Origin: Candidatus Kuenenia stuttgartensis
Lineage (GTDB): Bacteria > Planctomycetota > Planctomycetia > Isosphaerales > Isosphaeraceae
Assembly (NCBI GenBank): GCA_945874095.1
Contig: CAMCFM010000257.1
Span: 1 to 6,700 of the forward strand
Length of the DNA stretch: 6,700 nucleotides
Direction: 5' to 3'
This document shows positions 1 through 5,303 of the stretch, in pieces. Every line of letters begins with the position of its first letter. Position 1 is the stretch's first letter. The notes beneath the pieces are model-generated. The model did no database searches. It was not told where the DNA came from and worked only from the letters and a program-made list of their open reading frames with translations. The translations under genes were made by a program, and so were the position numbers.

Positions 1-628
1 CGATCCAGAATCCAATGACGAGGAAGGCGGGTAGGTCGGTTGGGAAATAGAGGATGAATACGCGGATTGGATTCATCGGATAGAGGATCAGATAGGCTCC
101 CATGACACCTGCGACAGCGCCTGAGGCGCCGAGGATTGGGATCATGGAATCGGGAGAGGCGATGGACTGGATCAGGAACCCGACGACACCGGCGGTGAGG
201 TAGAGGAGGAGGTAGCCCATCCAGCCGAACGATTCTTCGACATTGTCGCCGAAAATCCAGAGGAAGAGCATGTTTCCAAGCAGGTGCATGGGGCTACCGT
301 GCATGAACATGGCGGTGAGGAGAGTGGACCAGACGGGGAGTTCAGTGGGATGATGTTGAAAAGCAGGATCGAAATAAACCTCTCCCGGAGGATTCTGGAT
401 CGGAATTTCCAGGTGATTTCCGTCGGGCATACGAGCCGTCAACTGATGTGGAGGGCCGCTCAGATCCCGGCCATTTGTAAGTTCGTAAGGTGTTACAGAA
501 TGGGCGTTCGTGAACGATTGTCCCTGGCTGATCTGAATGATATAGAAGAGGACATTGGCGAGGATCAGGGCATAGGTCACCCAGGGGGTGTTTTTGGTGG
601 GTTGATAGTCACCGATGGGAATGACCAT
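1..628 (-). CDS. Rhomboid family intramembrane serine protease (C-terminus beyond left edge)
   Basis: This is an integral membrane protein of the rhomboid clan, which cleaves transmembrane substrates inside the bilayer. Reading leftwards from the ATG at 628, 209 residues are visible. A hydrophobic helix at about 16-34 is followed by a long polar, presumably extracytoplasmic loop (about 35-98). Then comes MFMHGSPMHLLGNM, which carries the rhomboid HxxxN oxyanion motif (H115, N119) plus an extra His (H110). A further helix lies at about 137-156. The catalytic serine motif GASG (S169) sits at the start of the next helix, with GxMGAY-type packing glycines after it. The second catalytic residue, the His in a later helix, would lie outside the window, so activity cannot be confirmed. 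The start is well fixed because an in-frame TGA lies seven codons before the ATG. No good Shine-Dalgarno is seen. The gene is divergent from rpmI and has no evident functional tie to it. The family call is strong; the substrate is unknown. Confidence 0.93.
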   Translation of the reverse strand, partial: MVIPIGDYQPTKNTPWVTYALILANVLFYIIQISQGQSFTNAHSVTPYELTNGRDLSGPPHQLTARMPDGNHLEIPIQNPPGEVYFDPAFQHHPTELPVWSTLLTAMFMHGSPMHLLGNMLFLWIFGDNVEESFGWMGYLLLYLTAGVVGFLIQSIASPDSMIPILGASGAVAGVMGAYLILYPMNPIRVFILYFPTDLPAFLVIGFWI

Positions 629-688
629 GATGTTTTTTGGGGTGCCTCAGAAAAAAAGATTCTGGAGAGATGCGAGATCTATACTACT

Positions 689-718
689 AGCATATCGTTG
701 GAAAGGTGAACTATTCAA
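689..718 (-). promoter_or_regulatory. Candidate sigma70-type promoter for the rhomboid gene
   Basis: On the minus strand, TTGAAT (713-718, 4/6 to the -35 consensus) is separated by 18 nt from TATGCT (689-694, 4/6 to the -10 consensus). This places a transcript start roughly 50-55 nt before the ATG at 628. A second AT-rich hexamer, TATAGA, lies slightly downstream and could serve instead. This is a consensus match by eye only, and planctomycete promoters are poorly characterised. Confidence 0.3.
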
Positions 719-773
719 GGTGTTGTAGAGTGGAGTGTTTGGAATAATCAGGCTGAATCTGAGTGGAACTCAC

Positions 774-802
774 TTGCGTTAGGAAATTGAGTGTGGTATT
801 GT
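774..802 (+). promoter_or_regulatory. Candidate extended -10 promoter for rpmI-rplT
   Basis: TTGCGT (774-779) stands 17 nt upstream of TATTGT (797-802). The -10 hexamer is preceded by TGG, which gives an extended -10 (TGn) context that can offset the weak -35 (3/6). Transcription would start near 809 and leave a leader of about 120 nt before the rpmI ATG. This is the best promoter-like match I found in the 300-base divergent gap, but it is a visual match only. Confidence 0.35.
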
Positions 803-831
803 CTTACACTTCAAAGGTTGCCCGGAAACAG

Positions 832-883
832 CGGATTTTCATGCTGGAATGATCCGATATAGTTCTGGCGTGTGATCACGCTG
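832..883 (+). promoter_or_regulatory. Structured rpmI leader with two small hairpins
   Basis: Two inverted repeats lie in the untranslated region before rpmI. CGGAT (832-836) pairs with ATCCG (852-856), extended by a T-G wobble. GCGTG (868-872) pairs with CACGC (877-881) around a TGAT loop, with further wobble pairs outward. In E. coli and Bacillus subtilis, L20 represses its own operon by binding a structured leader that mimics 23S rRNA, so an autoregulatory role is conceivable here. I could not match these hairpins to a known L20 leader fold. The stems are short and could occur by chance. Confidence 0.25.
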
Positions 884-928
884 GCGGTGGGCCCCTGGGT
901 CAGTTGTAACGGACTGGTCGATAAAACG

Positions 929-1213
929 ATGTCAAAGATCAAAGCAAAAACGCACAAGGGCATCAAGAAGCGGTTCAAAGTAACCGCTACAGGCAAGATC
1001 AAGCACAAACGTGCAGGATCTTCGCACCTGAACAGCCACAAGAGCGGCAAACAGATTCGCCGTCTGCGTAAGAAACCAACGCTGAAGATGACTGCTGAGG
1101 CACGTCGGATGCGGTTTGGTCTACTCAAAGAACGAAGTGCCACGATGGCTCGCAAGCGAGCTGAAGGCATTCTGGTGGAAGTGGTTGTCGAAGAGCAGGC
1201 CACGGAAGTCTAA
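929..1213 (+). CDS. rpmI: 50S ribosomal protein L35, with C-terminal extension
   Basis: L35 is a small, very basic component of the large ribosomal subunit that binds 23S rRNA. The product is 94 residues. Residues 1-65 match the family: KAKTHKGIKKRFKVTATGK near the N-terminus, then a Lys/Arg-rich stretch with HKSGKQIRRLRKKPTL. Bacterial L35 is usually about 64-66 residues. Here about 29 more follow (about 66-94); they begin basic and end in an acidic, valine-rich tail (VEVVVEEQ). The ATG at 929 is chosen because family similarity begins exactly there; an in-frame GTG at 872 would add 19 residues unlike L35. No convincing Shine-Dalgarno precedes it. rplT follows 61 nt downstream on the same strand, the usual pairing. 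infC, often upstream in other bacteria, is not present here. Confidence 0.97.
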   Translation: MSKIKAKTHKGIKKRFKVTATGKIKHKRAGSSHLNSHKSGKQIRRLRKKPTLKMTAEARRMRFGLLKERSATMARKRAEGILVEVVVEEQATEV

Positions 1214-1257
1214 GTCTCGACAACCTGCATCAATACAATCTTCACGTAAGTCTATAC

Positions 1258-1265
1258 AAGGTGAT
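1258..1265 (+). promoter_or_regulatory. Ribosome binding site of rplT
   Basis: AAGGTGAT ends 9 nt before the rplT ATG at 1275. GGTGAT is complementary to the ATCACC part of the conserved 16S rRNA 3' end. This makes it one of only two credible Shine-Dalgarno-like sites in the window, and it supports the chosen start of rplT. Confidence 0.5.
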
Positions 1266-1274
1266 GGTTAGAAC

Positions 1275-1634
1275 ATGAGAGCCAAGAGTGGTGTGCCCCG
1301 ACGCAGGGCCCGGAACCGTCTGTTTAAAGCAACCAAGGGTTATGTTGGCGGTCGCCGTCGCCTTCTGAAATCTGCCAAGGAAACCCTGCTTCGTGCAGGT
1401 GTATTCGCCTTCCGTGACCGTAAGGTGAAGAAGCGATTATTTCGCCGTATGTGGATCATTCGGATCTCTGCCGCCGCCGAAATGCGTGGAATGCGTTACA
1501 GCCAACTGATCAACGGCCTGAAAAAGGCTGGGATCTGTCTGGACCGCAAGAGCCTCTCTGAACTGGCGATTCATGATACAGCCGTTTTTGACCAAATCTT
1601 TGGTCAAGCCAAGGCTGCCCTCGGCGCCGCCTGA
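1275..1634 (+). CDS. rplT: 50S ribosomal protein L20
   Basis: L20 binds 23S rRNA directly and is essential for early assembly of the large subunit; in several bacteria it also represses its own operon. The 119-residue product has the normal family length. An Arg/Lys-rich N-terminal arm (RRRARNRLFKATKGYVGGRR) is followed by the globular domain, with the family signatures AFRDRKVKKRLFRRMWIIRI and YSQLINGLKKAGICLDRK, and ends in the usual alpha-helical tail (FDQIFGQAKAALGAA). The N-terminus reads MRAKSGVPRRR, a little different from the MPRVKRG type common elsewhere, but the family assignment is clear. The start is supported by the GGTGAT site 9 nt upstream. It is probably co-transcribed with rpmI. 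A strong intrinsic terminator begins 27 nt after the stop codon. Confidence 0.98.
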   Translation: MRAKSGVPRRRARNRLFKATKGYVGGRRRLLKSAKETLLRAGVFAFRDRKVKKRLFRRMWIIRISAAAEMRGMRYSQLINGLKKAGICLDRKSLSELAIHDTAVFDQIFGQAKAALGAA

Positions 1635-1661
1635 TTCCATTTTCAACGACTTATGTGAATC

Positions 1662-1710
1662 ACGACCGGTTGGCTGATCCAGTGGGATTGGTTCACCGGT
1701 CGTTTTTTTT
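1662..1710 (+). terminator. Intrinsic terminator (possible attenuator) between rplT and pheS
   Basis: ACGACCGGT (1662-1670) is perfectly complementary to ACCGGTCGT (1695-1703), giving a 9-bp GC-rich stem with a 24-nt loop. An uninterrupted run of eight T (1703-1710) begins at the last stem base, as in a textbook rho-independent terminator. It lies after rplT and 34 nt before the pheS ATG. An overlapping pairing, GTGAATCA (1655-1662) with TGGTTCAC (1689-1696), 8 bp with one wobble, would prevent complete formation of the terminator stem. The element could therefore simply end the rpmI-rplT transcript or modulate read-through into pheS. I found no convincing promoter between the T run and pheS. 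Confidence 0.85.
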
Positions 1711-1744
1711 CATCCCCCTCAGACACTCCCTTCGGCATACATCG

Positions 1745-2761
1745 ATGAGCTCTACAAGCAACGAAACCACAGCTGCCCTGGTGGAATTGGATCGTCTGGA
1801 ATCTGAGGGCGTCACAGCCTTTGAGACTCTTACTAGTATTCCTGACTGGGAAGCCGCCCGTGTTGTCTTTTTAGGGCTTAAGCAAGGTCGCCTGAAAGTG
1901 GCTCAGGAAGCTCTCAAGACATTGCCGGGGCCCGACAGAAAAACTTATGGCCAGCGGTTTAATGCCGTTAAGACATCCCTTGAATCCGCTTGTGATTCAG
2001 CCAAAACGAAGCTCGATCAATCGGTTGTAAAAACGGCTGTGATTGGTGAAGATCTGACCGTTCCTGGAACTGCTCGCGGTTTTGGGCGTAGGCATCCGTT
2101 GACTCAGACCTCTGAGGAGCTGATCGATATTTTTGGCAGGATGGGTTTTGAGCTGGCTCGTGGGCCTGAGATTGAAGACACTTTTCACAACTTTGAAGCC
2201 CTGAACATTCCTGCCGATCATCCGGCACGGGAACCGCTCGATAATTTCTATCTCACACCTAAGACATTACTTAGGAGCCAGACGAGCACGGTTCAGATTC
2301 GCGTGATGGAGGCCACCAAGCCGCCGATTCGCGTGGTGGCGCTTGGTCGGGTCTACCGGCCTGACGCTGTGGATGCGACTCACTCGTTCATGTTCCACCA
2401 GATCGAAGGACTTTATGTCGATCGCGGTGTGACCATGGCCAACCTGAAAAGTACACTTCGCCAGTTCGCCAAATCCTATCTTGGGCAGGATGTGACTGTT
2501 CGGTTTCGTCCCTCGTTCTTCCCGTTCACAGAACCGTCTGTTGAAGTGGATATGATGTGGGATAGTTCCGGCCGCTGGGTGGAAATGGGCGGGGCTGGCA
2601 TGGTCGACCCAAATGTATTGAAGGCTGTGGGTTATGACCCTGATGAAGTGAGCGGATTTGCCTTCGGACTGGGCATTGAACGGCTCTGTATGAGACGCCA
2701 CGGGATTGACGACATCCGTCCTTTCTATCAAAATGATGTTAGATTTCTGAGTCAGTTCTGA
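1745..2761 (+). CDS. pheS: Phenylalanyl-tRNA synthetase alpha subunit
   Basis: This is the catalytic subunit of the (alpha-beta)2 class II synthetase that attaches phenylalanine to tRNA-Phe using ATP. It has 338 residues, normal for the family. Residues 1-95 form the N-terminal coiled-coil arm that contacts tRNA. Motif 1 lies around 117-170 (RRHPLTQTSEELIDIFGRMGF, split here only by position, then HPAREPLDNFYL). Motif 2 lies around 201-222 (GRVYRPDAVDATHSFMFHQ). The FFPFTEPSVEVD segment is at 258-269, and motif 3 with GFAFGLGIERL is at 304-314. All core elements are present. The ATG at 1745 is chosen because an in-frame GTG at 1655 would add 30 residues translated through the terminator hairpin (including FFF from the T run) with no family similarity. 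No Shine-Dalgarno is visible. Its partner pheT lies downstream beyond one small gene. Confidence 0.97.
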   Translation: MSSTSNETTAALVELDRLESEGVTAFETLTSIPDWEAARVVFLGLKQGRLKVAQEALKTLPGPDRKTYGQRFNAVKTSLESACDSAKTKLDQSVVKTAVIGEDLTVPGTARGFGRRHPLTQTSEELIDIFGRMGFELARGPEIEDTFHNFEALNIPADHPAREPLDNFYLTPKTLLRSQTSTVQIRVMEATKPPIRVVALGRVYRPDAVDATHSFMFHQIEGLYVDRGVTMANLKSTLRQFAKSYLGQDVTVRFRPSFFPFTEPSVEVDMMWDSSGRWVEMGGAGMVDPNVLKAVGYDPDEVSGFAFGLGIERLCMRRHGIDDIRPFYQNDVRFLSQF

Positions 2762-2861
2762 CCAGATTCGTCGACTCCAATTGTGTGATACCACAGGATC
2801 GACGCCGAGCTTTACAGACCTCATCCTCGAATAGCTTCGAAAATTCTGTTCCAGAAAGCGA

Positions 2862-2865
2862 GAGG
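2862..2865 (+). promoter_or_regulatory. Shine-Dalgarno-like site of the small ORF
   Basis: GAGG within AGAGGG ends 5 nt before the ATG at 2871. It is short but well placed, and it supports translation of the 81-residue ORF that follows, in a window where most genes lack such a site. Confidence 0.4.
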
Positions 2866-2870
2866 GCGTC

Positions 2871-3116
2871 ATGAGCGTTGAAATCACGATGATACATATC
2901 GAGACCACTCCTGAGAGTGGCTCCATAAGAGCTTACCACCGCGACTTTCCAGAGATTCGGGCACACGGTTCGACTAACCTCGAAGCCGCTACACTGCTTG
3001 GCCATCAGTTGACCCGGGCACTCGATTCAGCTTTGACAGAATGGCGCCGTAACTCGATGGAAGCGGCGATTGCCGATGCTCAGGCGTATGTCAAGTCGAT
3101 TGCTGCTCAAGCATAA
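2871..3116 (+). CDS. Small conserved-looking protein between pheS and pheT; HicB-like fold suspected
   Basis: The product has 81 residues and no function I can name. It starts with two probable beta strands (SVEITMIHIETT, then SIRAYHRDFPEIRAHG). A helix beginning TNLEAATLLGHQLTRAL and a second amphipathic helix rich in Ala, Arg and Glu follow to the end. The arrangement of strand, D-(F/L)-P-E, strand ending in G, and (S/T)xxEA helix resembles the small HicB/DUF1902-type antitoxin fold. No DNA-binding segment and no neighbouring HicA toxin are seen, so a toxin-antitoxin role is not supported. It has no signal peptide or membrane segment and is probably cytoplasmic. It sits 109 nt after pheS and 102 nt before pheT on the same strand, so it is likely co-transcribed with both. 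The GAGG site, position inside the cluster and protein-like composition argue that it is a real gene. Confidence 0.75.
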   Translation: MSVEITMIHIETTPESGSIRAYHRDFPEIRAHGSTNLEAATLLGHQLTRALDSALTEWRRNSMEAAIADAQAYVKSIAAQA

Positions 3117-3154
3117 TCGTTGTCATAGATTCTCATGCTCTCCTGATTTATTTG

Positions 3155-3185
3155 CCTGTGGTGATGCTGACTTGCTCTCCACAGG
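3155..3185 (+). promoter_or_regulatory. Hairpin in the pheT upstream region
   Basis: CCTGTGG (3155-3161) and CCACAGG (3179-3185) form a perfect 7-bp stem with a 17-nt loop, ending 33 nt before the pheT ATG. No T run follows, so it is not an intrinsic terminator. It could be an mRNA processing or stability element, or affect translation of pheT, which has no Shine-Dalgarno. Function is unknown. Confidence 0.4.
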
Positions 3186-3218
3186 TTAAACCATGCTCTT
3201 TTAAGATCACGATTCACC

Positions 3219-5258
3219 ATGATTGTCAGTTGGAACTGGTTGTCGGAATATCTGCGTCTGGAAATGCCGGTCGATCAACTCACAGAGAAACTTGCTCTGT
3301 CGGGCCTGAACCATGAATCCACCGATGACGTCGGTGGAGATCTGGCGATCGACCTCGAAGTGACAAGCAACCGTCCCGACTGCCTGAACCATCTGGGAAT
3401 TGCTCGCGAAATTGGAGTTCTGTTCGACCTACCCGTGAAGTGGCACGACCCGCAACCGAAACTAATAAAATCAGCCAAACTGGTCACCAGCCTGACTCAG
3501 GTGGAAAATCTCGAACCAGCTCTATGCTCACACTTTACAGCAAGAGTAGTGACGGGAGCATCGGTCAAGGAGAGCCCCTGGTGGTTACGCAAACGGTTGG
3601 AGACGCTGGGCGTCAGGCCGATCTCAAATATTGTGGACATCACGAATTACGTTCTGTTTGAGTCCGGTCAACCGCTGCACGCTTATGACTTGTCGAAACT
3701 CACTGAAAACCGCTTGGTGGTTCGCAAGGCGATTGCGGGAGAAGAGTTGGTCGCGATCAACGGCAAGACCTATAAACTTCAGCCCAATATGTTGGTCATT
3801 GCCGATGCCAAAGGGCCTGTCGGGCTTGCTGGAGTGATGGGTGGTCTGGAGACGGAAATCACTTCAGGGTCTCAAGATATATTGATTGAGTCAGCTCGGT
3901 TTGACTCAATTTCAGTTCGAAACACGTCACGTGAGCTCGGTCTCTTCAGCCCATCCAGCCACCGGTTTGAACGGCCAATGGATCCTGAAAAAACCGACTG
4001 GGCCAGTCGCCGATGTGTGGAACTGATTCTTGATCTAGCCGGTGGTGAACTGGCTGAAGGTGTGATTGAATTGGGTGGTGGGAAACGCCAGCGCCAGCCG
4101 ATTGCCCTGCGACTATCGCAGATCGAGCGGGTTCTGGGAATTTCTGTGCCTCAATCCACCGTGACCGAGATCATGAATCGGCTCGGCCTTCAAGGTGGCG
4201 ATACAACTGACGTCGGTGTAAGCACTTGGGCTGCTCCGTCGTGGCGATCGGATCTTGATCGGGAAATTGATCTTATTGAGGAAGTAGCCAGAGTTTATGG
4301 CTACGAACACATCCCAGAGGATAAGCCAGTTCCATTGGCAATCGCCTCTCGATCACGCCGCGAACGAGTCGAGACCGGAATTCGCGAAACCCTTACCGGC
4401 CAAGGCCTTTACGAGGCCGTCACCTACAGCCTGATTTCCGAAGAGCTTTCCAAGCCGATCCACGGCGATCTGATGGAAGGTGCCGTACCGATCCGTCTTG
4501 AACATTCGAGCCGGAAGAAAGAAACGACGCTTCGCCCAAGCCTGGCTCCAAGTCTAATTGAAGTCAGGGCTTATAACCAGTCGCATGGTTCTGATAACGT
4601 CTCGGTTTTTGAAATCGCGCACGTCTATCTGCCACGAACGGATCAGGACTTGCCTCACGAGCCTGTTCGAGTTTCCGCAGTTTGTGGTGGTGACTGGCGT
4701 ATTGCCAAAGGTCTTGCTGAAGCCGTTGCAAGTCGATTTCAGGTACAAGGTCTTTTAGAGACCCGGTTGAGAACTTCACCAGTCTGGTCGATCCTTGATC
4801 CATTGGCATCTGCCGAACTTTATCTTGGTGGACGGCGCTGGGGCGTGTTTGGGAACATGACGAAGGAAGCCCAGCAGGCCAAGGGGTTACGTCTTCCGTG
4901 TGCGATATTGGAACTCGATTTGGCTCCACTGATTGATCAGGCTCAATTGCAGCCTCAGTATCGCAAACTGCCTGATCAGCCTGGAGTGACGCGAGATCTT
5001 TCGTTGGTAGTTCCTGACTCAGTCCGATGGGCAGACATTGCTCAGGTAGCGCGTCAGTCGGGTGGACCACTACTTGAAAATGTCGAATTCCTCGACACCT
5101 TCAGGGGCGGAAATCTGGCCGCCGGAACTCAGTCCCTGCACTTTGGGATGACTTTCCGGAACGCCGAAAGGACACTTTCGGGTGAGGAAGCTGACCAGGC
5201 AGTGGGCGAGATCATTCGATCCTGCTCGGAATCGTTTGGGGCCACCTTACGGTCCTAA
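3219..5258 (+). CDS. pheT: Phenylalanyl-tRNA synthetase beta subunit, short form without EMAP-like domain
   Basis: This beta subunit supports the PheS active site, binds tRNA-Phe and edits mischarged Tyr-tRNA. It has 679 residues against about 790-800 in E. coli. The N-terminal B1 segment (MIVSWNWLSEYL) passes at about residues 30-42 directly into LEVTSNRPDCLNHLGIAREI, so the inserted EMAP/OB tRNA-binding domain is absent. The B3/B4 editing domain spans about 95-286, with NIVDITNYVL, GQPLHAYDL, GVMGG and SHRFERPMD. The B5 domain is about 292-370, including PSWRSDLDREIDLIEEVARV and YGYEHIP. The catalytic-like core is about 385-575 (EAVTYSLI, LRPSLAPSLIE, FEIAHVY). A complete FDX-ACB anticodon-binding domain is about 578-679 (PGVTRDLSLVV to the end). 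The frame is intact. Short PheT forms are known in some bacteria, so this looks like a lineage trait, not damage. The ATG at 3219 fits the family N-terminus. Confidence 0.97.
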   Translation: MIVSWNWLSEYLRLEMPVDQLTEKLALSGLNHESTDDVGGDLAIDLEVTSNRPDCLNHLGIAREIGVLFDLPVKWHDPQPKLIKSAKLVTSLTQVENLEPALCSHFTARVVTGASVKESPWWLRKRLETLGVRPISNIVDITNYVLFESGQPLHAYDLSKLTENRLVVRKAIAGEELVAINGKTYKLQPNMLVIADAKGPVGLAGVMGGLETEITSGSQDILIESARFDSISVRNTSRELGLFSPSSHRFERPMDPEKTDWASRRCVELILDLAGGELAEGVIELGGGKRQRQPIALRLSQIERVLGISVPQSTVTEIMNRLGLQGGDTTDVGVSTWAAPSWRSDLDREIDLIEEVARVYGYEHIPEDKPVPLAIASRSRRERVETGIRETLTGQGLYEAVTYSLISEELSKPIHGDLMEGAVPIRLEHSSRKKETTLRPSLAPSLIEVRAYNQSHGSDNVSVFEIAHVYLPRTDQDLPHEPVRVSAVCGGDWRIAKGLAEAVASRFQVQGLLETRLRTSPVWSILDPLASAELYLGGRRWGVFGNMTKEAQQAKGLRLPCAILELDLAPLIDQAQLQPQYRKLPDQPGVTRDLSLVVPDSVRWADIAQVARQSGGPLLENVEFLDTFRGGNLAAGTQSLHFGMTFRNAERTLSGEEADQAVGEIIRSCSESFGATLRS

Positions 5259-5303
5259 CCTTCTTGAAAACAAGCCTTTATTGCGAGATCGGTGCAGCCT
5301 GTC

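Noticed and set aside
284..709. A 141-residue + strand reading frame
   Set aside because: It lies antisense to the rhomboid gene, whose motifs are clear. The translated product resembles no family I recognise.
760..772. Small inverted repeat TGAGT-GGA-ACTCA as an operator
   Set aside because: It has a 5-bp stem with a 3-nt gap, appears only once, and could arise by chance.
1655..1744. A pheM-like Phe-rich leader peptide controlling pheS by classical attenuation
   Set aside because: The three Phe codons come from the terminator T run itself, not from before the hairpin. The frame runs into pheS with no stop, so it is not a separate leader peptide. No Shine-Dalgarno precedes the GTG.
1635..1744. 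T-box riboswitch upstream of pheS
   Set aside because: The gap is only 110 nt, and the typical T-box sequence and specifier architecture were not found.
2267..2926. A 219-residue - strand reading frame
   Set aside because: It overlaps the conserved motifs of pheS on the other strand and has no recognisable domain, so it is a shadow frame.
2871..3116. HicAB toxin-antitoxin module
   Set aside because: No HicA-like double-stranded RNA-binding toxin is adjacent. The ORF lies between housekeeping genes and lacks a DNA-binding segment.
3120..3154. A separate promoter for pheT (TTGTCA at 3120-3125)
   Set aside because: The -35-like hexamer is good, but no reasonable -10 lies 16-18 nt downstream. 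The nearest AT-rich hexamers are 19-23 nt away.
4564..5070. A 168-residue - strand reading frame
   Set aside because: It is antisense to the intact pheT core and has no recognisable domain.
5263..5274. Terminator after pheT (CTTG-AAAA-CAAG)
   Set aside because: The stem is only 4 bp and no T run follows. It does not support transcription ending before the next gene.
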